Positions 1 to 5,405 of a DNA stretch of 9,746 bases are shown here, in pieces (the stretch's first letter is position 1; each line of letters opens with the position of its first letter). Made by a program: the position numbers and the translations under genes. Source of the stretch: Elstera sp044372965 (lineage in GTDB: Bacteria > Pseudomonadota > Alphaproteobacteria > Elsterales > Elsteraceae); the NCBI RefSeq assembly GCF_044372965.1, contig NZ_JBILQX010000136.1:1-9746 (forward strand), written 5' to 3'. The notes beneath the pieces were generated by a model, which ran no database searches, was not told where the DNA came from, and saw only the letters and a program-made list of their open reading frames with translations.

Positions 1-1
1 G

Positions 2-133
2 CAAGGCGACGGCACGCACCGGGTTTCCCTCGATCAAGTCATCGAAACCATGCGCCAAACCGGCCACGATATGATGAGCAAATACAAGGAAACCGCCCAA
101 GGCGGCCTCGCGGTGAATGTGGTGGCCTGTTAG
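2..133 (+). CDS. sdaA: L-serine ammonia-lyase (serine deaminase), C-terminal end only
   Basis: Partial gene: only the last 43 codons and the TAG stop lie in the window. The reading frame gives ...HRVSLDQVIETMRQTG, then DMMSKYKETAQGGLAVNVV-AC. It closely matches the C-terminus I know from bacterial one-chain serine deaminases (E. coli SdaA ends with a VSLDKVIETMYETGKDM segment followed by KYRETSRGGLAIKV). The enzyme converts L-serine to pyruvate and ammonia in the cytoplasm using an oxygen-sensitive Fe-S cluster. The ligand cysteines lie upstream of this window and cannot be checked. The nearest downstream gene is convergent, and hairpins follow the stop. The family call rests on about 40 residues but the match is distinctive. 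Confidence 0.85.
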   Translation, partial: QGDGTHRVSLDQVIETMRQTGHDMMSKYKETAQGGLAVNVVAC

Positions 134-148
134 CCAGCATCGGTAAAG

Positions 149-165
149 GAGGGGCTTTGCCCCTC
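149..165 (+). repeat. short GC hairpin (GAGGGGC-TTT-GCCCCTC)
   Basis: A perfect 7-bp stem with a TTT loop sits 16 nt after the sdaA stop. It is the first of a row of hairpins filling this intergenic region. It has no run of T after it, so alone it is not a classical terminator. It is probably one arm of a REP-like intergenic unit together with the palindrome at 172-195. Confidence 0.5.
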
Positions 166-171
166 GCCCCA

Positions 172-195
172 CTCAAGGGGCCGCGGCCCCTTGAG
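172..195 (+). terminator. 24-nt perfect palindrome, possible sdaA terminator / REP-like element
   Basis: CTCAAGGGGCCG at 172-183 is followed immediately by its exact reverse complement at 184-195. It lies about 40 nt after the sdaA stop and is followed by AATCCGCGTTTTGGG, so there is only a weak T run. Position and strong GC stem fit transcription termination of sdaA. The similarity to the hairpin at 254-275 suggests it also belongs to a repeated intergenic palindrome family. Terminator function is inferred. Confidence 0.5.
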
Positions 196-203
196 AATCC
201 GCG

Positions 204-245
204 TTTTGGGATTTCACCAAAAGAATAAAATAAACAGGTTTTATT
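204..245. repeat. two AT-rich inverted repeats between the GC hairpins
   Basis: TTTTGG (204-209) pairs with CCAAAA (217-222) across a 7-nt loop. AATAAAA (224-230) pairs with TTTTATT (239-245) across an 8-nt loop. Their A and T runs could supply the U-rich tails for the flanking GC hairpins on either strand. This would make the whole stretch a bidirectional terminator between convergent genes. Confidence 0.4.
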
Positions 246-253
246 ATGGGAAT

Positions 254-275
254 GCCAAGGGGTAAGCCCCTTGGC
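254..275 (-). terminator. 9-bp GC hairpin, likely terminator of the MocR gene
   Basis: GCCAAGGGG (254-262) and CCCCTTGGC (267-275) form a perfect 9-bp stem with a 4-nt loop. Read on the minus strand it lies about 60 nt after the MocR stop and is followed by ATTCCCATAATAAAACC, which has only short T runs. Its core closely resembles the palindrome at 172-195 in opposite orientation. A further GGGGC-AAC-GCCCC hairpin lies at 315-327, closer to the MocR stop. Confidence 0.5.
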
Positions 276-314
276 TAAGGGGTGTCCGCGCGCGTTTGAC
301 GCGCAGAGCGCATC

Positions 315-327
315 GGGGCAACGCCCC
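315..327 (-). repeat. small GC hairpin just after the MocR stop
   Basis: GGGGC, loop AAC, GCCCC. On the minus strand it lies 9 nt after the MocR stop codon. It has the same design as the 149-165 hairpin that follows sdaA, so each convergent gene is followed by a small hairpin and then by a larger AAGGGG/CCCCTT hairpin. Confidence 0.4.
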
Positions 328-336
328 TGACAGGCC

Positions 337-1806
337 TTAGATAACGCTTTCTTCCTCCGCCAAATCTGCCGCCTGACGGTCGCGGCCCAGGAGCCGTCCG
401 AGGGCATGGAAGCCTTTTTCCACATCGGCGCGGCAGCGGGGCGTTCCGAGGGCCAGACGAATCCCGTCGCTGACCGTGCGACCGACACAAAAGGCGGAGG
501 TTGGCGAGAGAATCACCCCTTCGCGGCGGGCGGCGGGAATCAACACATCGTCGCGCCAGCCTTCGGGCAGATTAAGCCACATATGATAGGCGTTGGGATG
601 GCAGGCACGCGGGCTGAGGCCGTAATCTGCCAGCGCCCGGCGGGCGATGGCTTGGCGGGCCGCGCCTTCGCTGCGTTTTTCGGCAACCAGCCGTTGCGCC
701 GTGCCATCGTTTACCCAGCGCTTGACGATTTCGGCCATCAGCGGCGGGGCCATCCACACGGTCGTGCGCACGCCGGTGGCAATCCGCGCCGCAGCCTCCG
801 TTGGGGCAACCAGCGCGCCGATGCGCAGGCCCGCGGCGAGGCTTTTAGAGGTTGAGTTGAGATAATAGACCTGATCGGGCGCGTAGCTGCGCATCGGCAA
901 GGGCGCTTCCGGGACGAGGAAGCCGTACACATCGTCTTCGAGCACGGCAACGCGATGGCGTTGCGCCAGCGCCGCGATTTCGGCCCGGCGCTGGGCGCTC
1001 CAGATAATCGCCGTGGGGTTTTGCAGGGTCGGCATGCAGTAGAGCGCTTTCACCAGCCCTTCGCGGCAGGCGGCGTCGAAGGCGTCGGGGAGAATGCCCT
1101 CTTCGTCCGAGGGCAGGCCCTTGATGCGTAAATGCATGAGCCGCGCCGCCGACTTCAACCCGCCATAAGTGAGGGCGTCGCAAGCAATCGTATCACCCGG
1201 CGCTGCCACCGCCGAGAGCGCCATCAGCAGCGCGTGCTGCGCGCCGGAGGTGAGAAACACGGTTTCCGGTTCGGGCTCAAAGCCGGGGCGGGCAATGAAG
1301 CGCGCCATCGCGGCGCGATGATCGGCCATTCCGAGGTGCGGTTGATAGGCGAGGAACGGCTCGACCCCGCCTTGCAAGCCAATCTCGGCCAAAGTTTCGC
1401 GCAGGGCTTCCGCCTCGCCACCCGAATTATTCGCAGAAACATTGATCGCGAGATCGATCAGAGTGTCACTATTGCCCAAGGCCTGCGGCGGAACCGCTTC
1501 CAGGCGCGGGCGCACGAAGGTTCCCCGCCCCACCTCTCCACCGATCAACCCGCGTTTTTCCGCCTCCGAATAGGCGCGCGTTACCGTCCCCACGGTGACT
1601 TTCAAGCGATAGGCCAGATCGCGGTGCGTCGGCAGCCGCGTACCGCTGGGCAGCCGATTTTGCTCGATATCCGCCGCCAGCGCATCGGCAATCGCCTTAT
1701 AGCGCGGTCCGCGAAAGCGGCTGAGGTCGGGCACCCAAGCATCCTCCGACCGGGCTGAAACCAACGGGCCTGCACTGCGGGGGGCGGGATCGAGCAAAGC
1801 GGTCAT
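337..1806 (-). CDS. MocR-type transcriptional regulator (GntR wHTH fused to an aminotransferase-like domain)
   Basis: A 489-residue cytoplasmic DNA-binding regulator. Residues about 31-100 are a GntR winged helix: PRYKAIADALAADI, then LPTHRDLAYRLKVTVGTVTRAY and the wing GEVGRGTFV. Residues about 115-475 form a fold-type I aminotransferase domain. The expected PLP contacts are visible: N263 in LQNPTA, the aspartate and tyrosine in LEDDVYG (289-295), Lys321 in STSKSLAAGLRIG, and R450 in GIRLALG, which usually binds a substrate carboxylate. Such proteins sense PLP or a PLP-amino acid adduct rather than catalyse transamination. The start at 1806 is chosen because AAGGAG (1813-1818) sits 6 nt upstream. 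The frame stays open to 1884, but that extension has no good ribosome site and runs into the operator region. The gene is divergent from the 2013-4626 group. It lacks an adjacent pdxST, so PdxR is not supported. Its effector is unknown. Confidence 0.9.
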   Translation of the reverse strand: MTALLDPAPRSAGPLVSARSEDAWVPDLSRFRGPRYKAIADALAADIEQNRLPSGTRLPTHRDLAYRLKVTVGTVTRAYSEAEKRGLIGGEVGRGTFVRPRLEAVPPQALGNSDTLIDLAINVSANNSGGEAEALRETLAEIGLQGGVEPFLAYQPHLGMADHRAAMARFIARPGFEPEPETVFLTSGAQHALLMALSAVAAPGDTIACDALTYGGLKSAARLMHLRIKGLPSDEEGILPDAFDAACREGLVKALYCMPTLQNPTAIIWSAQRRAEIAALAQRHRVAVLEDDVYGFLVPEAPLPMRSYAPDQVYYLNSTSKSLAAGLRIGALVAPTEAAARIATGVRTTVWMAPPLMAEIVKRWVNDGTAQRLVAEKRSEGAARQAIARRALADYGLSPRACHPNAYHMWLNLPEGWRDDVLIPAARREGVILSPTSAFCVGRTVSDGIRLALGTPRCRADVEKGFHALGRLLGRDRQAADLAEEESVI

Positions 1807-1849
1807 AGCAGTCTCCTTATGGCCCAAGCTTAGCCGCCGGAGGGGGCCG

Positions 1850-1948
1850 TGTCGAGGGTCATTGTCACCATCTAAACAAAACAATAATCAAAATTGTTAC
1901 CATATTTTACCAAACAATTTTGTCCTCAGGACAATTTATCCCTCGACA
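1850..1948. promoter_or_regulatory. divergent control region with nested inverted repeats (probable MocR operator)
   Basis: An AT-rich stretch between two divergent genes in an otherwise GC-rich window. The outer arms are TGTCGAGGG (1850-1858) and CCCTCGACA (1940-1948). Inside these are ATTGTC (1861-1866) and GACAAT (1930-1935), then AAAATTGTT (1890-1898) and AACAATTTT (1913-1921). TTGTCCT-C-AGGACAA (1920-1934) is a further perfect dyad. The recurring half-site is ACAAT/ATTGT, at 1861, 1881, 1893, 1914 and 1931. Regulators of the MocR type typically bind repeated half-sites next to their own gene, so autoregulation is likely. I could not place convincing -35/-10 boxes for either direction. 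The repeats are seen directly; the binding protein is inferred. Confidence 0.55.
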
Positions 1949-2012
1949 GCCCCCCAAAAACGGGTCGAGATAGAGACACTTGCCGCTAATTGTATCTGTA
2001 AGGAGACAGACA

Positions 2013-2285
2013 ATGGCCACGAAAATGGTTTATATTTCCCCCGCCGATGCCGCTTGCTGCGCCAAAGACACCCGCGCCTCGGCCCCCGCGACCGTTTTCG
2101 GCAAAGCCCTGCGTCTACTCGCCTTGCCGATCTTAGCCCTTGCGCGCTTCAACCGTAGGGCCCGCTTGCGCCCTCAGCCGCACGAGGTTCCCGATCATCT
2201 GCGCCACGATCTTGGTTTAGAGGACATAAGGGGACAAAGCCCCTTGCGGGAGACCCACAATGTCCGCTTTCCTGACTGGAGCTAA
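2013..2285 (+). CDS. small DUF1127-like protein
   Basis: A 90-residue basic protein. The start at 2013 has a strong AAGGAG (2000-2005) 7 nt upstream. Residues 1-25 are polar with a Cys-Cys pair (DAACCAK). Residues about 29-45 are hydrophobic (LRLLALPILALARF), followed by an arginine-rich stretch (RFNRRARLRP). Then comes PDHLRHDLGLED, which resembles the C-terminal LxDIGL signature of DUF1127 (YjiS-like) proteins. DUF1127 members are usually 45-75 residues and end near this motif. Here about 17 extra residues follow, encoded partly by a GC palindrome (2228-2245). Small DUF1127 proteins in alphaproteobacteria have been linked to phosphate and carbon metabolism and RNA turnover, but no function can be given here. 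It is first in line after the divergent control region. The family call is tentative; that it is a gene is fairly sure. Confidence 0.6.
   Translation: MATKMVYISPADAACCAKDTRASAPATVFGKALRLLALPILALARFNRRARLRPQPHEVPDHLRHDLGLEDIRGQSPLRETHNVRFPDWS
2228..2245. repeat. AAGGGG/CCCCTT hairpin inside the 3' end of the DUF1127-like gene
   Basis: AAGGGG (2228-2233), a 6-nt loop, then CCCCTT (2240-2245). The core matches the hairpin at 254-275 (AAGGGG...AAGCCCCTTG), so a copy of the same short palindrome seems to lie within a coding end. It precedes the first possible start of alaX by 14 nt. Confidence 0.4.
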
Positions 2286-2379
2286 TCCGGACCGGGCTGG
2301 GCAAGCGCTGTGGCCGATGTGGTCGCAGCGCTGGCTCGCCCCCACCCGCCGCCCGCCTTTACCGCAGGAAACCGCCCCG

Positions 2380-3132
2380 ATGAGTGAGACAATCGCCCCG
2401 ATATTCCCGGCAACGGAAGATTTGTTCCGCAGCGACGCCTATCGCACCGAGGGCGACGCCCAGGTTCTTGCCATCACGGCAACGGAAACGGGGGCTGAAA
2501 TCCTGTTGGATCGCACGCTGTTCTACCCGAATGGCGGCGGCCAACCGGGCGATACCGGCGTGATTGTCTCCCCTGCGGGCGATGAAATTCGCATTCTCGA
2601 CACGCGCAAAGGGGCCGCGCCGGGGACGATTGTTCACCTGACCGCGCCGCTTCCGGCGCTTGTGGCGGGGGACACAGTGCAGATGCGGCTCGATTGGCCG
2701 CGCCGTCATCGGCTGATGCGCATGCACACCTGCCTGCATCTTCTCTCCTCGGTCATTCCGGCGGGGGTGACGGGCGGGCAAGTGAACGAGGATAAGGGCC
2801 GCTTGGATTTCGATATCGGTGAGTTGGTGCTGGACCGCGACGCGATTGAAGCCCAGCTCAACGCCCTGATCGCGGGCGATCATCCGGTCGGGCAGCGCTG
2901 GATTTCCGATGCGGAGCTAGACGCCAACCCCGGCCTCGTTAAAACCATGTCGGTGCAGCCGCCGCGCGGCGCGGGGCAGGTGCGCCTGATCGATATTCCC
3001 GGCGTCGATCTACAACCCTGCGGCGGCACCCATGTGGCGCGCACCGGCGAAATCGGCCCGGTTCGGATCGAGAAAATCGAAAACAAAGGCAAACGGAACC
3101 GGCGTGTGGTTCTGGCCTTCCTTGAAGCGTGA
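2380..3132 (+). CDS. AlaX-type alanyl-tRNA editing protein (trans-editing hydrolase)
   Basis: A 250-residue cytoplasmic protein related to the editing half of alanyl-tRNA synthetase. It hydrolyses mischarged tRNA(Ala), mainly Ser-tRNA(Ala). The N-terminal part has the glycine-rich motif FYPNGGGQPGDTG (48-60). The editing core has the zinc ligands HTCLH (H116, H120) and CGGTH (C214, H218), so all four metal-binding residues are present. The length fits the two-domain, medium-size AlaX class. Start: the frame is open from ATG 2260, which has GGGAG (2248-2252) at 7 nt and would add 40 residues overlapping the upstream gene by 26 nt. Family homology begins only around TEDLFRSDAY, so ATG 2380 with AGGA (2366-2369) at 10 nt is preferred. 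The GNAT gene follows after 7 nt, so co-transcription is likely. Confidence 0.88.
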   Translation: MSETIAPIFPATEDLFRSDAYRTEGDAQVLAITATETGAEILLDRTLFYPNGGGQPGDTGVIVSPAGDEIRILDTRKGAAPGTIVHLTAPLPALVAGDTVQMRLDWPRRHRLMRMHTCLHLLSSVIPAGVTGGQVNEDKGRLDFDIGELVLDRDAIEAQLNALIAGDHPVGQRWISDAELDANPGLVKTMSVQPPRGAGQVRLIDIPGVDLQPCGGTHVARTGEIGPVRIEKIENKGKRNRRVVLAFLEA

Positions 3133-3139
3133 GGATGGA

Positions 3140-3751
3140 ATGAGTTTGGATCTTTCGCCGGTCACGCTGACCGGGCGGCGCGTTAAACTAGCTCCCCTAA
3201 CCGCCGCGCACGGCCCCGGCTTGCAAGAGGCCATCGGCACCGCGCCCGTGTTCCGCTACTTCGGCGGCCTGCCCGCGCAGGATTCCGCCGCTGTCCCTGA
3301 GTTTTTGAAAGTCGCCGAAGGTATGGTCGCGGCCAAAACCGCCATTCCCTTCTGCACGCTCGACGCGGAAACGGGCCAGCCCATCGGCTCCACCCGGTTT
3401 GGCAATATCGATGCGGCCCATAAGCGCGTCGAAATCGGCTGGACCTTCATCGTCCCCGACCGCCAGCGCAGCGGGGCCAACCGCGAAGCCAAATATTTGA
3501 TGCTGCGCCATGCCTTCGAAACGCTGGGCTGTATTCGCGTCGAACTCAAAACCCATCACCTCAATCAGCAGTCGCGCACGGCCATTGCCGCCCTGGGCGG
3601 GGTTCAAGAGGGGATTTTGCGCAATCACATGATTATGAGCGACGGCAGCCTGCGCCATTCGGTCGTGTTTTCCATCCTGCCCGACGAATGGCCCGCTGTG
3701 AAAGCGCGCCTTGAAAGCCAGCTCTACCCCGATGGAGAGATTCCTGCATGA
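3140..3751 (+). CDS. GNAT-family N-acetyltransferase (RimJ/RimL-like)
   Basis: A 203-residue acetyl-CoA-dependent acetyltransferase of the Acetyltransf_3 group. Visible features are the opening beta strand LTGRRVKLAPLT (10-21), GSTRFGNID (83-91), and the core strand KRVEIGWTFIVPDRQRSGAN (95-114). In this core RQRSGA stands where the acetyl-CoA pyrophosphate loop (Q/R-x-x-G-x-G/A) is expected. Next come EAKYLMLRHAFETLG (116-130) and LNQQSRTAIAALG (141-153), a typical RimJ-type C-terminal block. The start at 3140 has GAGGA at 4 nt, a little close. Its stop overlaps the start of the PhzF gene (ATGA, 3748-3751), which implies translational coupling. RimJ/RimL proteins acetylate ribosomal N-termini, but many relatives act on amino acids or antibiotics. 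The substrate cannot be read from sequence. Confidence 0.85.
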   Translation: MSLDLSPVTLTGRRVKLAPLTAAHGPGLQEAIGTAPVFRYFGGLPAQDSAAVPEFLKVAEGMVAAKTAIPFCTLDAETGQPIGSTRFGNIDAAHKRVEIGWTFIVPDRQRSGANREAKYLMLRHAFETLGCIRVELKTHHLNQQSRTAIAALGGVQEGILRNHMIMSDGSLRHSVVFSILPDEWPAVKARLESQLYPDGEIPA

Positions 3752-4626
3752 CCCGCGCCTTACCCCTCTATCAGGTCGATGCTTTCACCGCCGAACGGTT
3801 TCGCGGCAACCCCGCCGCCGTGATGCCGCTGACCGAGGCGCTGCCGGACGCGCTGATGCAGGCCATCGCTGCCGAAAACAATCTGTCGGAAACCGCTTTC
3901 CTCCAGCGCCGCCCTGGCGCTTCGGTCGAGTATGACATTCGCTGGTTCACGCCCGCGCTGGAAGTGCAACTCTGCGGTCACGCCACGCTGGCCAGCGCCG
4001 CCGTGGTGTTCGAAAAGCTGGAGCCGCAGGCGACGCGCGTCACCTTTCACAGTCTGAGCGGCCCGCTTTACGTGGAGAAAACCACGCTGCCTACCGGGGC
4101 TCAGGGCTATGCGCTCGATTTTCCGCGCGATGTCCCGGAGACGGTCGAGGATGCGGCCTTGCTGGCCCAGGTCTCGGACGCCTTCGGGGGCCTAGAGGTG
4201 CTCGACCTCCTGTGCAGCCCCACCGCCGCCTATCGTCTCGTGGCGCTGGTGAAAGATGCCGCAACGGTGGCAACTGCAAAGCCCGATCTGATGAAAATTG
4301 CCGCTATCAATCACCGCTCGGTGTCCTTAACCGCAGCGGTAGATACCGATGAAGTCTCGCTGACGGCAGCGGGCAACGGCGATCATACGGATGTGGATTT
4401 TGTCAGCCGGATGTTTGCCCCCAAGGCGGGGATTCCAGAAGATCCCGTGACGGGCTCGCTCCACTGTATCCTCACGCCCTATTGGGCCGCCCGCCTGGGC
4501 AAGACGAAACTCTACGCCCGCCAACTCAGCGCCCGGCGCGGCGATCTGTGGGTGGAAGATACGGGCACACGCACGATCCTCGCCGGGCAAACGGTCTTCG
4601 TGTTGGAAGGGGCGATGCTCGTTTAG
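3748..4626 (+). CDS. PhzF-family isomerase-like protein
   Basis: A 292-residue protein with the two pseudo-symmetric halves of the diaminopimelate epimerase/PhzF fold. Seen are YQVDAFTAERFRGNPAAV (8-25), NLSETAF with the likely catalytic Glu48 (45-51), TPALEVQLCGHATLASA (68-84), RMFAPKAGIPEDPVTGS (221-237) and LSARRGDL (260-267). Length is typical. PhzF itself isomerises trans-2,3-dihydro-3-hydroxyanthranilate in phenazine synthesis. No other phz gene is present here, so this is most likely one of the many PhzF relatives of unknown substrate. The start at 3748 overlaps the GNAT stop and has GGAGAG about 8 nt upstream. It is the last plus-strand gene of the group, and its TAG stop overlaps the stop of the minus-strand hydrolase. 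Confidence 0.9.
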   Translation: MTRALPLYQVDAFTAERFRGNPAAVMPLTEALPDALMQAIAAENNLSETAFLQRRPGASVEYDIRWFTPALEVQLCGHATLASAAVVFEKLEPQATRVTFHSLSGPLYVEKTTLPTGAQGYALDFPRDVPETVEDAALLAQVSDAFGGLEVLDLLCSPTAAYRLVALVKDAATVATAKPDLMKIAAINHRSVSLTAAVDTDEVSLTAAGNGDHTDVDFVSRMFAPKAGIPEDPVTGSLHCILTPYWAARLGKTKLYARQLSARRGDLWVEDTGTRTILAGQTVFVLEGAMLV

Positions 4627-5378
4627 GCAGAACCCTCCGCGATAAAATCCCCGAGTGCCTGCGTCACCGCCTCGGGCGCTTCTAAGGTCATAAGATGGGC
4701 GGCGTTACGGATCGTTAGGAACCGCGCCCCCGGAATTTTCCCCGCCATCCGCTCAACCCCCTGGGGCGGCGCTTGCCGGTCGTGTTCGCCCGCAAGGCAG
4801 AGCACCGGCATCGTGAGCCCCGCCAAAGCCGCGCGCCGGTCGAAGGTGACGAGGCAGGCAAGCGCGGCGCGGTAGGCGGCTTCGTCAATCCGCGCCATCG
4901 CTTCCACACACGCGGCGATCAGGTCGGGCGCGGTCGTCGGCAAACAAAGATCGGCGACCAGGGCCGGGGCTAGGTCGGCTAAGCGCTGCCCGGCATCCAG
5001 CGGCCCGAGGCGCTCGGCCAGAAAAGTGCGCTGAAAGCTGCCATCGGCGCTCCCGAACATCGCCGAACTGCCGATGAGCGTGAGCGAGCGGCAGCGCGTA
5101 GGCGCGGTCGCCGCCAGTTCCAGCGCCAGCATGCCGCCCATCGAATGACCGACCAGATGCGCCGTGGCGATCTTCTGCGTATCGAGAAACTCGGTGAGGG
5201 CCGCAGCCAAACCGGCAAAGCTCATCGGCTGCCCATCCCAGGGCGCGCCGCCGTGGCCGGGCATCTCCCAGGCATGGCAGGGAATGCCTTGGGCGTGGAG
5301 CGCCTCGATCTGCGGCGTCCAGCAGTACCGATCCAAGCCAAGGCCGTGCAGAAACACCACAGGCGTCGCTGAGTTCAT
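4623..5378 (-). CDS. alpha/beta-fold hydrolase
   Basis: A 251-residue soluble hydrolase with a complete visible catalytic set. HGLG (11-14) forms the oxyanion-hole turn, Ser79 sits in the nucleophile elbow VGHSMGG, Asp200 is in LAGEHD and His228 is in RNAAHLMTLEAPE. The pattern is closest to 3-oxoadipate enol-lactonase or esterase-like members, but the substrate cannot be deduced. No signal peptide is seen. The start at 5378 has AGGGAGGG (5383-5390) at 4 nt. It follows folC by 27 nt on the same strand and is probably the last gene of the ribF-pyrF-accD-folC operon. Its TAA stop overlaps the PhzF stop on the other strand, leaving no room for a separate terminator. Confidence 0.88.
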   Translation of the reverse strand: MNSATPVVFLHGLGLDRYCWTPQIEALHAQGIPCHAWEMPGHGGAPWDGQPMSFAGLAAALTEFLDTQKIATAHLVGHSMGGMLALELAATAPTRCRSLTLIGSSAMFGSADGSFQRTFLAERLGPLDAGQRLADLAPALVADLCLPTTAPDLIAACVEAMARIDEAAYRAALACLVTFDRRAALAGLTMPVLCLAGEHDRQAPPQGVERMAGKIPGARFLTIRNAAHLMTLEAPEAVTQALGDFIAEGSA

Positions 5379-5405
5379 GAAACCCTCCCTAAGCTCTTAT
5401 TTTTC

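Noticed and set aside
149..327. CRISPR array or transposon ends
   Set aside because: The palindromes differ in sequence and spacing, there are no uniform repeats with spacers, and no transposase or target duplication is visible.
1132..1758. Plus-strand open frame opposite the MocR gene
   Set aside because: It lies wholly inside a well-supported gene on the other strand, has Arg/Gln/His-rich composition, and shows no recognisable domain.
337..1806. Assignment of the MocR regulator as PdxR (vitamin B6 control)
   Set aside because: No pdxS or pdxT gene is adjacent, and the domain architecture alone does not separate PdxR from other MocR proteins.
1807..1884. In-frame 26-residue N-terminal extension of the MocR regulator
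   Set aside because: It lacks a good ribosome site, runs into the repeat-rich control region, and the inner ATG at 1806 has AAGGAG at ideal spacing.
3748..4626. Phenazine biosynthesis cluster
   Set aside because: Only a PhzF-family gene is present; no other phz gene is nearby, and PhzF relatives are widespread in bacteria that make no phenazine.
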